From: Lachnospiraceae bacterium | GTDB taxonomy: Bacteria > Bacillota > Clostridia > Lachnospirales > Lachnospiraceae | DNA: 64,000 nt | Assembly: GCA_016290905.1 (NCBI GenBank) | Contig: JAEEVO010000005.1 | Span: 1 to 64,000, forward strand | Direction of reading: 5' to 3' | Shown here: one piece after another, positions 48,357 through 58,919 of the stretch | How positions within the stretch are numbered: the first letter of the stretch is position 1 | Layout of the letters: each line of letters begins with the position of its first letter | Notes under the pieces: generated by a model | Database searches by the model: none | Seen by the model: only the letters and a program-made list of their open reading frames with translations | What the model was told of the DNA's origin: nothing | Program-made: the position numbers and the translations under genes

Positions 48357-49979
48357 TTATTCGCAGTATTTTTTCAAAGTTTTTCTTATCGCTCCCGGAC
48401 CCGCATTAAGCTCATTGAAATATGTGCAGATGAGCGGTGCAAGTCCTGCTTTAACAAGGTCTGTTCCGAATATAACTTCATTTGAAAGTAGTGTTTTAAG
48501 ATCCTCGGCTGTTACATCAGTCTTTCCGAAGCTTATCCCTTTGAGCATTCCCTGTGCCGTCTCAAGCAACGGGTCTGAAGAAGGCTCAAAAGCAGTTCCG
48601 TCATCATCAACGGCCAGAAGATATCTCAGCCATCCGGCAATGACGAGCGGCATGTAAACAAGCTTGTCAGCATCGCCTTTTTCAATATGTGCCTTGAAGT
48701 TCTCTCCGTATCTTATCGGCAGCTTCTGAGAAGTGTCGGTGGCTATACGCTGGGGAGTATCCGGCATGAACGGATTGGGGAAGCGCTCCGTAAGGCATTC
48801 GTTTAAAAACTTCTCCGGATCAATGATGCCGGGGTTTACTACAACCGGCATTCCCTCTTTGCTGCTCATCTTTGTGATAAGGTTTACCAATTCCTCATCC
48901 TTCATTTCCGCCGAGATCGATTTATAACCAAGCAGGCATCCGTATACCGCAAGCGCGGTATGGAGAGGATTAAGACAGGTGCATACTTTCATGCGTTCCG
49001 CCTTGTTTACCGTATCCCTGTCGGTGAAGATGATACCTCTTGCCTTATCAAGTGCAGGCCTTCCGTTCGGGAAATCGTCCTCTATTACCAGATACTGAGG
49101 CCTTTCGGCGTTTACAAATGCTGCGATATATGTACCGTTGGGTGTTACAAACGGCTTTATCTCATCTATTCCGTCCGCTATAAGCATCTCCTCAACCTTG
49201 CTGTCAGGTCTTGGGGTGATCTTATCTATCATGCTCCAGGGATAGCTTACCTTGGTCCTCAGATATTCAAAATCCTCTTCGGAAATCTTTCCGTTCTCAA
49301 GCCATGCTCCGGCTATCTCTTTGACTGCATTTTCAACCTTCTCACCGTTATGAGAGCAGTTGTCCATGGAAACAAGCGCCAAAGGCATTCCGCAGGACGC
49401 CTTTCTCTTAAGGCACAATGCGGTGATCATTGACATAAGATGATGATTCTGTTTTCCCTCCGACATATCGGCAATGACCTTTTCCGGATCACTGTTCTTG
49501 TCGGCTTCCACAGCAGGGAATATGTTTCCTGCCGCATCCCTTAACGCATATCCCTTTTCGGTTATCGTAAAGGAAACCATCTGAAGCGAAGGATTCTCAA
49601 ATATCTCAATTATACGTTTAAAATCATATGCAGTCGAAAGTGCTTCTCCTACCGAAGCCACAACCTCCTTTGTAGTGCTCCCGTCTCCGTTTAAGGTGAC
49701 TGCCACACATAGATTGTCATGAGGCTTGAAGCACTCGGTAATGATCTCGGTGCCGTGGCTCTCGGCCGCGGTTATACCTGATTTCATGATACCTTTGTCA
49801 AGCAGCTCCTGAGCCGCAGCGCATAAAAATGCCCTGAATATATTGCCCGACCCGAAATGTATCCAGAGAGGAGTCTGTTTTGTGTTCATGCACATCTTTT
49901 CGATATCAAATTCGGGAAGCTTGAAGCCCTTCCATTCATCTTTTGTTTTTATTCCTTCTAATGTTAATTTCATATCCAT
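48357..49979 (-). CDS. uxuB: Mannitol dehydrogenase family / fructuronate reductase
   Basis: WIHFGSGNIFRAFLCAAAQELLDKG; paired with uxuA. Confidence 0.88.
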   Translation of the reverse strand: MDMKLTLEGIKTKDEWKGFKLPEFDIEKMCMNTKQTPLWIHFGSGNIFRAFLCAAAQELLDKGIMKSGITAAESHGTEIITECFKPHDNLCVAVTLNGDGSTTKEVVASVGEALSTAYDFKRIIEIFENPSLQMVSFTITEKGYALRDAAGNIFPAVEADKNSDPEKVIADMSEGKQNHHLMSMITALCLKRKASCGMPLALVSMDNCSHNGEKVENAVKEIAGAWLENGKISEEDFEYLRTKVSYPWSMIDKITPRPDSKVEEMLIADGIDEIKPFVTPNGTYIAAFVNAERPQYLVIEDDFPNGRPALDKARGIIFTDRDTVNKAERMKVCTCLNPLHTALAVYGCLLGYKSISAEMKDEELVNLITKMSSKEGMPVVVNPGIIDPEKFLNECLTERFPNPFMPDTPQRIATDTSQKLPIRYGENFKAHIEKGDADKLVYMPLVIAGWLRYLLAVDDDGTAFEPSSDPLLETAQGMLKGISFGKTDVTAEDLKTLLSNEVIFGTDLVKAGLAPLICTYFNELNAGPGAIRKTLKKYCE

Positions 49980-49987
49980 TCCTCGTC

Positions 49988-51055
49988 TTATTTTTTATCG
50001 TATCTCTCCAAGGCATCCCAGATTCCCAAGAGATACATGATACCAAGCGCCCTGTCATAGAGTCCGTATCCCGGACGGCATTTCTCACCCCAGATATGAC
50101 GTCCGTGGTCGGGTCTGATATAACCCTTAAAGCCGCAGTCATGGTATGCCTTCATGATCTCAAGTACACCGGTATCGCCGTCGCAGTCACGATGTGAGGT
50201 CTCACTGAAATCTCCGTTGGGATAATGCTTTACGTTTCTTACATGAGCGAACGCTATCCTGTCACAATGCTTTCTTACGATGGAAGCCACATTGTTCTTT
50301 GGGTTAGAGCTCATCGATCCGGAACATAATGTAAGACAGTTGTACGGATCGTCTACCATGCTCAGGAACCTGTCAATAGAAGCCTCATCAACCAGCAGTC
50401 TCGGAAGTCCGAATATATCCCAGGGCGGATCGTCCTGGTGTATTGCCATTTTGATATCGGTCTCCTTGCAGACCGGCATCAGCTGTTCGAGGAAATACTT
50501 GAGATTTTCCCACAATTTTTCCTTGGTTACGGGCTTATACGCCTCAAAAAGTTCCTTAAGCTTGCCCATTCTTTCGGGTTCCCAGCCGGGCATGGTATAG
50601 CCTTCGCACTTCTCAAGGATATAATCAGCCATTTTTACGGGATCGTCAATAATCTTTTCCTTCTCATAGTAAAGAGCCGTTGACCCGTCGGGAAGCGGAT
50701 GGAAAAGATCCGTTCTGGTCCAGTCAAACACCGGCATAAAGTTATAACAGACAACCTTTACTCCGAATTCCTTAAGATTCCTTAAGGTCTGTTTATAATT
50801 CTCTATGTATTTATCTCTTGTGGGAAGTCCGATCTTAATGTCATCATGCACATTTACCGATTCAACCACATCCATGTTAAAACCTTTTGCATGGATCAGG
50901 TCGGCTACCTTCTGTATCTCTTCTTTCTCCCAAACCTCTCCGGGCATCTTGTCATGAAGTGCCCAGACAATTCCTTCCACTCCCGGTATCTGGCGGATCT
51001 GATCCAGGCTTATGCTGTCGTTACCCTCGCCATACCAGCGAAATGTCATCTGCAT
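49988..51055 (-). CDS. uxuA: Mannonate dehydratase
   Basis: MTFRWYGEGNDSISLDQIRQIPGVEGIVWALHD; MAIHQDDPPWDIFGLPR; HVRN...ETSHRDCDGDTG. Confidence 0.96.
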   Translation of the reverse strand: MQMTFRWYGEGNDSISLDQIRQIPGVEGIVWALHDKMPGEVWEKEEIQKVADLIHAKGFNMDVVESVNVHDDIKIGLPTRDKYIENYKQTLRNLKEFGVKVVCYNFMPVFDWTRTDLFHPLPDGSTALYYEKEKIIDDPVKMADYILEKCEGYTMPGWEPERMGKLKELFEAYKPVTKEKLWENLKYFLEQLMPVCKETDIKMAIHQDDPPWDIFGLPRLLVDEASIDRFLSMVDDPYNCLTLCSGSMSSNPKNNVASIVRKHCDRIAFAHVRNVKHYPNGDFSETSHRDCDGDTGVLEIMKAYHDCGFKGYIRPDHGRHIWGEKCRPGYGLYDRALGIMYLLGIWDALERYDKK

Positions 51056-51080
51056 ATTTTTTTCCTCCTTAATTTATCGA

Positions 51081-52025
51081 CTAAAATGTCGTCTTGCGCA
51101 TATTGCTGTCAAAAAGCCTCTGGAAGCCGAGCCATTCGGCATTGTAATCGGCACTCTCCAAGAGTTCCCTCATAGTCTCCATCTTTGCATCAAGGTTATC
51201 CGCAAAGTGCAGGGCTATAGCCTCCGCAAGAGCCGGTTTTTTGGGTGAACCGAACTCAAACTCCCCGTGATGAGAAAGGATACAGTGCCTGAGCATCGAA
51301 CCCAGTGCATGAGGAAAGCCTTCGATCTCAGCTATCTTCTGCCCGACCATTTCATATCCCATGACTATATGTCCCAAAAGATTCCCGTCATCCGTATAAT
51401 CGTTTAACGGCATTTCCGAAAGCTCCTTTGTCTTTCCTATGTCATGACACAGCGCCGCGGTTATCAGCAGATCCCTGTTCAGATAAGAGTATTGTTCGGC
51501 GTATTTTATACACAGGCTCGTAACAGATAGAGTATGCTCCAGCAGCCCTCCGACAAATCCGTGATGTACCGATTTTGCCGCGGAATGCTTTTTAAACGCA
51601 TCAGAAAACTCTTTATCCTCAATGAAAAAGCTTTCCAGCAGTTTTCTCAGATGAGGTTCCTTTACCATACCGATGTAATCGGTAAGCTTTTTAAACATCA
51701 CATCCAGACCAAAGCGTGAATACGGCAGATAGTCGGAAGGATCATACTCACCTTCCCTGCACTTTCTTATCCGCCTGCACTTAAGCTGCATCGTTCCCTG
51801 AAAAACCGTAACCTCGCCCTCAACATAAATATAATCAAGAGCTTCAAAATCCTCAATGCCGCCGCTGTTTACATCCCATACCTTTGCATCCAGCATGCCG
51901 GTCTTGTCCTGCAGCATTATGGATAAATAATTTTTGCCGTTTTTGGCGACCAGACTCTGAACCTGCTTGCACAGATAAATATCATGAGTTATCTCGCCTT
52001 CCCGTAATTCATTGATATACTTCAT
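51081..52025 (-). CDS. YhaM-like 3'-5' exoribonuclease (OB-fold plus HD domain)
   Basis: N-term OB (YLSIMLQDKTGMLDAKVWDV); HD region HHGFVGGLLEHTLSV...AALCHDIGKTKEL. Confidence 0.9.
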   Translation of the reverse strand: MKYINELREGEITHDIYLCKQVQSLVAKNGKNYLSIMLQDKTGMLDAKVWDVNSGGIEDFEALDYIYVEGEVTVFQGTMQLKCRRIRKCREGEYDPSDYLPYSRFGLDVMFKKLTDYIGMVKEPHLRKLLESFFIEDKEFSDAFKKHSAAKSVHHGFVGGLLEHTLSVTSLCIKYAEQYSYLNRDLLITAALCHDIGKTKELSEMPLNDYTDDGNLLGHIVMGYEMVGQKIAEIEGFPHALGSMLRHCILSHHGEFEFGSPKKPALAEAIALHFADNLDAKMETMRELLESADYNAEWLGFQRLFDSNMRKTTF

Positions 52026-52049
52026 CTTATCCCCTCTCGGTAATTATTA

Positions 52050-53396
52050 TCAGTTATGCTTTTTTATCGGTTTAACCGAGACCTTAAATCTCTGATCCGC
52101 CGATTTTGACGCTCTGTACAGCTCTATCTCCAAAGTGCTGTTCTCATCGGACTGCATGAGTATATTGGTAAAAAGTCCCACATCGACTATCGGTATGCCG
52201 TTCATGGAAATAATGAAATCGCCCTTCCTGATACCCGCATCGGAAGCCGGTGATGAAGGCTCAACGCCGCTTACATATATTCCGTTTTCAATACTGTTCT
52301 CTCTTAAAGCCCAGTCCGGGATATCCTCGGACTTAAGTCCTACATAAATCCTCGAGCCGCCGTTGCACAGCGTTTCCGCAACCTTGACAAGACAGTTTAC
52401 CTTTATCGATTTGCTTATGTTGAATTTGATGGAACTCCCTACCTGTCTTGTGATTATACCCACAAGCCTGCCGTTAAGATCCACTATTATACCTACACTG
52501 CTGTCGTTCAGGCAGATATCCGTCGTAAAGATATCTATGGCCGCGTCGGTTATATATTCAACAAAATCATCACTTGTCACATAGCCGTATTCGATCATCC
52601 TGCTCTTTCCGTCAAAGCTGCCGATACCGATGATAGGCATACCTGCATATATCTCATCGGAATTGCCGATGCTCATAATGGCCATGGAGTCAATATCATC
52701 CTGTTTCAGCATCTGTTTCGGAACCGTCAGTACGGCAATGTTATAGCTTTCGTCATGTGCCAGGGACGATACTATGTATGCGTTCCCGCTTTCGAAGACA
52801 ATCTCAAGTTTATCCGCATTCTTTACCTTGTCATAATAAGTGAGTATGAATACAAACTCATCACTTTCGGCAACAATTATTCCCATTGTCGACTCTGTCT
52901 GGTCGACCGTTTCTCCCAGCCAGTTAACAACGTTTGTTATTGCATCGATACGGATCATGCCTTTCTGGACATTTGCCGCGGTATTCCTCATTTCTGCCAC
53001 TATCCTGCGGAAGGAATCCTCCGAAGCCGTCCCTTCCTGAACCTTTTCCTGACCCTTGATATCATTGGCGGGTTTATCCGTTTCGGTCTGTATTATCTTT
53101 ACCTCATGGTTGTCCGGTTTTTCCCCCGTCTGCGTCGTATTGATGACCGTTGTCCTCGAACCTGCTCCGTCATAGGTCTGATTAAGACCGAAAATCTTAC
53201 TTATAAAGCCGTCGGAATATTTAAAGACAAATCTTCCGGATATTCCGAAAATTATACCCGCCAGAAGAGAGAAACCCAGAACCGACAATACTTTTTTGAA
53301 CTTTCTCTTATGCCAAGGCTTTATCTGTTCCTGTATGACCGAATCCTGTTCCTCTGTTAATTCCTCAGCCTTTTTAGCTTCATCATCTTTTGCCAT
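52050..53396 (-). CDS. Membrane-anchored HtrA/DegP-like PDZ protein, probably protease-inactive
   Basis: One TM; trypsin-like fold remnants (SYNIAVLTV, NGRLVGIITRQ) and C-term PDZ (SPASDAGIRKGDFIISMNGIPI). Confidence 0.8.
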   Translation of the reverse strand: MAKDDEAKKAEELTEEQDSVIQEQIKPWHKRKFKKVLSVLGFSLLAGIIFGISGRFVFKYSDGFISKIFGLNQTYDGAGSRTTVINTTQTGEKPDNHEVKIIQTETDKPANDIKGQEKVQEGTASEDSFRRIVAEMRNTAANVQKGMIRIDAITNVVNWLGETVDQTESTMGIIVAESDEFVFILTYYDKVKNADKLEIVFESGNAYIVSSLAHDESYNIAVLTVPKQMLKQDDIDSMAIMSIGNSDEIYAGMPIIGIGSFDGKSRMIEYGYVTSDDFVEYITDAAIDIFTTDICLNDSSVGIIVDLNGRLVGIITRQVGSSIKFNISKSIKVNCLVKVAETLCNGGSRIYVGLKSEDIPDWALRENSIENGIYVSGVEPSSPASDAGIRKGDFIISMNGIPIVDVGLFTNILMQSDENSTLEIELYRASKSADQRFKVSVKPIKKHN

Positions 53397-53465
53397 AAAT
53401 GTCTCCTGTTGTATACTTACATTACCCTTAAACCTGTAAAGGCTTTAAACGTAATGTAAAACCGG

Positions 53466-54863
53466 TCACGAGATCGGCAGTGTAAACGAAAACTCCGTTC
53501 CGGCACCTTCATTGCTTATTACATGGATTTCCTCATCATGTGCCGTAATAATCTCTTTAGCTATTGAAAGACCAAGTCCTGTTCCCTTCTTGTCCTTTCC
53601 TCTCGAAAGATCACTCTTGTAAAATCTTTCAAATACTCTGTTAATGCTTTCCTTGGGTATTCCGCAGCCGTAATCCTTAACTCGTACCACTGCCTTTACT
53701 CCTTTTACCTGAACTCCCATGATTATCTCCGAATCCTTGGGAGAAAACTTGATCGCATTATCCGTCAGATTGTATATTACCTGTTCTATCCTGGCCTGAT
53801 CTGCGTCGACGAATATCTTCGGCTCATCAAACTTCAGTTTAAGCAATATCTTTTTGTTCCTGCAGGTACCCTCAAACGCATCCGCTATGTTACGTATAAC
53901 CTTTGTTATGTCAAAGCTCTTTATATCCAGTGACAATCCACCGCTGTCGATGCTGGAGAGCTGCAGAAGGCTCGATGTCAGCTTGTGCAGACGTTCAGAT
54001 TCAAACTGTATGATATCAAGATACTTATCCTTGTTCTCATACGGGATGGTTCCGTCCTTAAGTGCTTCGGCATAACCCTTGATCGAGGTCAGCGGCGAAC
54101 GGAAATCATGTGAGATATTCGCAATGAATTTCCTTTGCTTTTCCTCATTCTGTTTAAGCTCGGAAACCATATATTCTATGGTGTCGCTCAACTCCTTAAA
54201 CTCATCCCTGCTTCTTATTTTCATTTCATGATCATAATTACCCTTGGCATACTCAACTGCCGCGGTCCTGATGGTCTTAATGGGTATGGCGGTATACAGA
54301 TAGATCACTGAAAATATAAGAAACAATGCCGCAAACATCACAAGCATTCCAAGGTTCATGATCCCTATGTATCCCGAAGCCTCCCGGTTCATTGCACTCA
54401 TGGGCAGAAAACCGCAGATGTACCCCGCAGGTTTGTAATTATATACATACGGCTCCGAACATACCAGCATAGGCTCGTTGAAAACAGAATTTATGATAAC
54501 GTTTTCACTGATATTCTGCTCCAGTATCAGGCTGTCGTAATCTTCCGGACCAATGTCCGGATCTGACTGCGGTTTATTCGAATCCGCAAGGACCACATGC
54601 TCCGAATTTACAAGCCATATCCTTGTTTCGGTGGTTTTCCCCACGTAAGCCAGCTCCTTACGTATTCTTTCAATGGATCCCATTTCTTCAAAGAAATCGG
54701 AAACGGACGAATCGGAAAGATTCGTTACGACCGCCCTCAAACGATCCTTGACCCTTTGCTCGGCCTTCTCCTGACATGCATCCCGTCCCCAGAAGTTAAC
54801 GATCACAGAAAGAACCGCAATTGCCATCAAATAGCTTAACGCCAATTTAAACGATACTCTCAT
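53466..54863 (-). CDS. Sensor histidine kinase
   Basis: HAMP plus H-box FIANISHDFRSPLTSIKGY; KGTGLGLSIAKEI. Confidence 0.95.
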   Translation of the reverse strand: MRVSFKLALSYLMAIAVLSVIVNFWGRDACQEKAEQRVKDRLRAVVTNLSDSSVSDFFEEMGSIERIRKELAYVGKTTETRIWLVNSEHVVLADSNKPQSDPDIGPEDYDSLILEQNISENVIINSVFNEPMLVCSEPYVYNYKPAGYICGFLPMSAMNREASGYIGIMNLGMLVMFAALFLIFSVIYLYTAIPIKTIRTAAVEYAKGNYDHEMKIRSRDEFKELSDTIEYMVSELKQNEEKQRKFIANISHDFRSPLTSIKGYAEALKDGTIPYENKDKYLDIIQFESERLHKLTSSLLQLSSIDSGGLSLDIKSFDITKVIRNIADAFEGTCRNKKILLKLKFDEPKIFVDADQARIEQVIYNLTDNAIKFSPKDSEIIMGVQVKGVKAVVRVKDYGCGIPKESINRVFERFYKSDLSRGKDKKGTGLGLSIAKEIITAHDEEIHVISNEGAGTEFSFTLPIS

Positions 54864-54864
54864 C

Positions 54865-55590
54865 TTATCTCTTCACTTCAAATTTATAGCCGACGCCCCA
54901 TACGGTTGCAAGGCTCCAGTCTGCGGTATCCTTTATCTTTTCCCTGAGTCTCTTTACGTGTACATCCACGGTCCTTGTATCCCCGATATAATCATAACCC
55001 CAGATGTGATCTAAGAGCTGTTCCCTGGTAAATACCTTGTTGGGATTTGTCATAAGAAAATAGAGAAGCTCAAGCTCCTTAGGAGGCATATCAATGTTAT
55101 TGCCTTTGTAGATTACCGTGTAATTATCCTTATTAACGGAAATATCGGTATACCTTACGACATCTCCTGTCTCCTCAACAACATTCCTTGCAGAAGGAAT
55201 TTTATCGGAAAGTCCTGAATTCTGTTGACGTCTGAGCACCGCGCGTACACGTGCCACCAGTTCTTTTGAGTCAAATGGCTTTACCATGTAGTCGTCTGCG
55301 CCCAGCTCAAGTCCCAGAACCTTGTCAAAGGTCTCACCCTTAGCCGAAAGCATGATCACAGGGATCCTTGAAGTCTTCCTGATCTCTCTGCAGACTTCGT
55401 ACCCGTCAATCCCGGGAAGCATAAGATCCAAGAGGATCAGATCCGGCTGAAAGCTCTCAAACTTTTCCAGTGCTTCCTCTCCGTCCTCTGCGATGGCCGT
55501 ATCAAAACATTCTTTTGTAAGATACAGCGATATAAGCTCTGCGATATTGGCATCATCATCTACAATAAGTATTTTCTGCTTGTATGCCAT
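54865..55590 (-). CDS. OmpR/PhoB family response regulator
   Basis: KILIVDDDANIAELISLYL; winged-helix C-term VFTREQLLDHIWGYDYIGDTRTVDVHVKRLREKI. Confidence 0.97.
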   Translation of the reverse strand: MAYKQKILIVDDDANIAELISLYLTKECFDTAIAEDGEEALEKFESFQPDLILLDLMLPGIDGYEVCREIRKTSRIPVIMLSAKGETFDKVLGLELGADDYMVKPFDSKELVARVRAVLRRQQNSGLSDKIPSARNVVEETGDVVRYTDISVNKDNYTVIYKGNNIDMPPKELELLYFLMTNPNKVFTREQLLDHIWGYDYIGDTRTVDVHVKRLREKIKDTADWSLATVWGVGYKFEVKR

Positions 55591-55607
55591 TCCTTTACTC
55601 CTCCCGT

Positions 55608-57998
55608 TTATTTCTCCTTAAATACCACTATTGTTACTCCCTGGTCGCCTTCGCCGAAGCTGCCCAGACGGAATTCCTTAACATATTTCAGCTTTTTCAG
55701 ATGGGAATGTACGGCACTCTTAAGCGCACCGGTACCCCTTCCGTGGATTATCGTACATTGCGGAAGATGTGCAAGATATGCGTCATCTATGTATTTATCA
55801 ACTATCGGAAGCGCTTCGTCGACCCTCATACCGATGATATTGCACTCGGGACTTATGCTTATCTGCTTGGACATCGCTATCCCGCCGGCACCGGTATGTA
55901 TCTTCTTTTCCTCGACCGGCTGTTTTTCTATGATCTCGATGTCCTTAATGTTAACCTGCGTCCTCATTGCTCCCATCTGAACATAGAGCTCGCCCTTCTG
56001 GTTCGGAAGCGTAGCTACCTTGGCATCCACATCAAAGGTAAGCACGTGTACATCATCGCCTATCTTTACTTCTTCGGGCTTTTTCTTTGACTTCTTTTTA
56101 GGCGTATTCTTTACCGCGAGACCGGCGTTCTTTTCCTGAAGCAAAGTTCTCAGGCTTGATCTTTCCTGTTCCATCTCTTTCATGCTCTGACCGGACAGCG
56201 AAAGTTTGTTGAGCTTTCTTATGCTCTCATCAGCATAATCCTTGGTTTCCTGAAGTATCCTTGCGGCTTTCTCATTTGCCTCGGCAAGCACACGATCCCT
56301 TGCGTTATCAAGCTTACGCTGCTTCTCTTCCCATTTGAGTTTTAGTTCTAAAGCTTCCTTTCTGATGTTCTCGGCTTCCTCAAGCGCTTTCTCCGTATTT
56401 CTGCGGCTCTTCTCAAGTCCGCCGATTATATCCTCAAAGCTCTTATCCCTCGTACCTATAAAGCTTTCGGCCATGGATATGATCTCATCTCCGATACCCA
56501 GTTTCTTTGATATCGCAAAAGCATTACTCTTTCCGGGAATACCGATAAGCAGCTTATAGGTAGGGCTCAGGGTCTCTACGTCAAACTCGCAGCAGGCGTT
56601 TGATACCCGTGGAGTTGAAAGCGCATAGAGTTTAAGCTCCGCATAGTGAGTCGTCGCCATGACCCTTATGTCCCTGTTATGGAGATAAGTAAGAATACTC
56701 ATCGCAAGCGCCGCACCTTCCGTAGGGTCCGTGCCGGCTCCAAGTTCATCAAACAGCACCAGAGAAGACTCATCGGCTTTTTCAAGAATTGAAACCGTAT
56801 TCTTCATATGGGACGAAAAGGTCGAAAGGCTCTGCTCAATACTCTGTTCGTCCCCTATGTCGGCATATACCTCTTTAAATACCGAAAGCTCCGATCCGTC
56901 AAACGCCGGTATATGAAGCCCCGCCTGTCCCATGAGAGTAAACAGTCCTACCGTCTTTAAGGAAACGGTCTTCCCGCCGGTATTCGGCCCGGTAATGACG
57001 AGCATCGAAAAATCCCCGCCGAGCGTAATGTCTATCGGAACTACTTTTTTCTCGTCAATAAGAGGATGCCTGCCCCTTTTTATGTTGATGTATCCTTTAT
57101 CGTTAAATACCGGCTTCGACGCCTTCATACTCTTTGCAAGCAGGCCTCTCGCAAATATGAAGTCAAATTCCGCAATGGTATCGATATTGTATTTCAGGTT
57201 CGCGGTTTCATTGAAGAGCATCTGTGACAGTGACTCCAGAACCTTCTCTATCTCTTCCTTTTCCCTTATTGCCAGTTCTCTTAATTCATTGTTAAGTCTT
57301 ACAACCGCCATGGGCTCAATGAATACTGTGGAACCGCTCGATGACTGATCGTGGATCATGCCGGCGAAGCTGTTCTTGTATTCGGATTTTACGGGAATGC
57401 AGTACCTGCCGTCCCTCATGGTTATCAGGTTATCCTGAAGTATTATCTTATTGTCCTGCGAATTTATTATGGAATTAAGCTGGTCTCTTATCTTATCGTT
57501 TGTCGACTTTATGCTGCGCCTTACGCTTTTAAGTCCGGGACTTGCATCATCCGCCATTTCATCCTCGCTCAACAGGCAGCGGAGTATCTCCCTGTTTATG
57601 CTCTTTAACGGTTCAATAAGCCTGAAACGCTCCGATAAAGCATCAGCCTCAACGCCTTCCTCCTGTTGCCCGTAGCTTTTTATATGCTCCGAAGCGGTAA
57701 GGACCGAGCTTATGTGCATAAGCTCACCCATCCCGAGAGTAGACCTTATCTCAAGCCTCTTTATTGAACCCCGGATATCATGAATACCGGAAAACGAAAG
57801 ACTTCCCTTTCTGTAAATACGATTAAGTGCCGAGGCTGTTTCTTCCTGAAGCGTCCTTATCTCCTCGGTGTCGGATAAAGGCACCAGCGCCCTGCACTTT
57901 TCTTTTCCCAGCTGTGAGCCGGCAAGCTTCTCCAGCTTCTCGATTACTTTTGTATATTCAAGTGTTTTTAATGCTTTTTCATTCATATCATTTTCCAA
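55608..57998 (-). CDS. mutS2: MutS2 family endonuclease
   Basis: GPNTGGKTVSLKTVGLFTLMGQAGLHIPA; C-term Smr CTIIHGRGTGALKSAV; start may be the internal ATG at 57986. Confidence 0.96.
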   Translation of the reverse strand: MENDMNEKALKTLEYTKVIEKLEKLAGSQLGKEKCRALVPLSDTEEIRTLQEETASALNRIYRKGSLSFSGIHDIRGSIKRLEIRSTLGMGELMHISSVLTASEHIKSYGQQEEGVEADALSERFRLIEPLKSINREILRCLLSEDEMADDASPGLKSVRRSIKSTNDKIRDQLNSIINSQDNKIILQDNLITMRDGRYCIPVKSEYKNSFAGMIHDQSSSGSTVFIEPMAVVRLNNELRELAIREKEEIEKVLESLSQMLFNETANLKYNIDTIAEFDFIFARGLLAKSMKASKPVFNDKGYINIKRGRHPLIDEKKVVPIDITLGGDFSMLVITGPNTGGKTVSLKTVGLFTLMGQAGLHIPAFDGSELSVFKEVYADIGDEQSIEQSLSTFSSHMKNTVSILEKADESSLVLFDELGAGTDPTEGAALAMSILTYLHNRDIRVMATTHYAELKLYALSTPRVSNACCEFDVETLSPTYKLLIGIPGKSNAFAISKKLGIGDEIISMAESFIGTRDKSFEDIIGGLEKSRRNTEKALEEAENIRKEALELKLKWEEKQRKLDNARDRVLAEANEKAARILQETKDYADESIRKLNKLSLSGQSMKEMEQERSSLRTLLQEKNAGLAVKNTPKKKSKKKPEEVKIGDDVHVLTFDVDAKVATLPNQKGELYVQMGAMRTQVNIKDIEIIEKQPVEEKKIHTGAGGIAMSKQISISPECNIIGMRVDEALPIVDKYIDDAYLAHLPQCTIIHGRGTGALKSAVHSHLKKLKYVKEFRLGSFGEGDQGVTIVVFKEK

Positions 57999-58480
57999 GT
58001 AAGCCTGTGCAGCTGCCCGACCGGATTCAGTTCACTAAACCCGTTCTGCCTTAAGGCTTCATAAAGTATCACCGCAACGGAATTACCGAGATTAAGGGAT
58101 CTGATGTCTCCGACCATCGGTATCCTTATGCAGGTTTCTTCATTATCGACAAGTATCTCCTCGGGAATCCCTGCGCTTTCCTTTCCGAACATTATAAAAT
58201 CATCGGGTCCGAATTTAACTTCGGAATATGTCTGATGTGCCTTTGTTGTTGCGAAAAACACCTTCGCCCCGGGATTTTTACGGCAGAAATCCTCATAATC
58301 CTCATATATATGGTATTCAAGCTTTGGCCAGTAATCAAGGCCCGCTCTTTTCAAATGTTTGTCATCTATTACAAAACCAAGCGGTTTAATGAGATGCAGA
58401 ACCGAACCGGTAGCCACACAGGTTCTTCCTATATTCCCCGTATTTTCCGGGATTTCCGGCTCATGCAATACTATGTTCAT
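57983..58480 (-). CDS. trmL: tRNA (cytidine(34)-2'-O)-methyltransferase
   Basis: MNIVLHEPEIPENTGNIGRTCVATGSVLHLIKPLGF; SPOUT knot SLNLGNSVAVILYEALRQ; start refined. Confidence 0.95.
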   Translation of the reverse strand: MNIVLHEPEIPENTGNIGRTCVATGSVLHLIKPLGFVIDDKHLKRAGLDYWPKLEYHIYEDYEDFCRKNPGAKVFFATTKAHQTYSEVKFGPDDFIMFGKESAGIPEEILVDNEETCIRIPMVGDIRSLNLGNSVAVILYEALRQNGFSELNPVGQLHRLTWKMI

Positions 58481-58547
58481 GGCATTTCTCTCCTCTTTAT
58501 GATCGTCACATTTCCAAATCCGTGACAAGGAAATTTTTAATACGGAC

Positions 58548-58576
58548 TTTACAAAATGAGCCGGTAATGGTAAACT
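58548..58576 (+). promoter_or_regulatory. SigmaA-type promoter for trxA
   Basis: TTTACA-N17-TAAACT. Confidence 0.5.
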
Positions 58577-58610
58577 AAAAGAACCAAATCACAGAAAGGA
58601 ATGATAGCGT

Positions 58611-58916
58611 ATGGCAGTAATAAGTATAAACGAAAACAATTTTGAAGAAATAAAGAACAGTTCCAAGACGGTTCTTATCGATTTCTTTGCAGACTGGTGC
58701 GGTCCCTGCAAGATGGTTTCTCCCATCGTTGACAAGATCGCCGAAGAACACCCCGAATACATCGTCGGAAAGGTTAATGTTGATGATGAACCCGATCTGG
58801 CAGAAAGCTACGGAGTCATGAGCATCCCCACCCTCGTAGTCCTTAAGGGAGGCGAAGTTGCAAAGAAATCCGTAGGCGTTCAGCCAAAGGAAGCAATCCT
58901 CGAAATGCTTAAATAA
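58611..58916 (+). CDS. trxA: Thioredoxin
   Basis: 101 aa; DFFADWCGPCKMVSPIVDKIAEE. Confidence 0.97.
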   Translation: MAVISINENNFEEIKNSSKTVLIDFFADWCGPCKMVSPIVDKIAEEHPEYIVGKVNVDDEPDLAESYGVMSIPTLVVLKGGEVAKKSVGVQPKEAILEMLK

Positions 58917-58919
58917 GAT

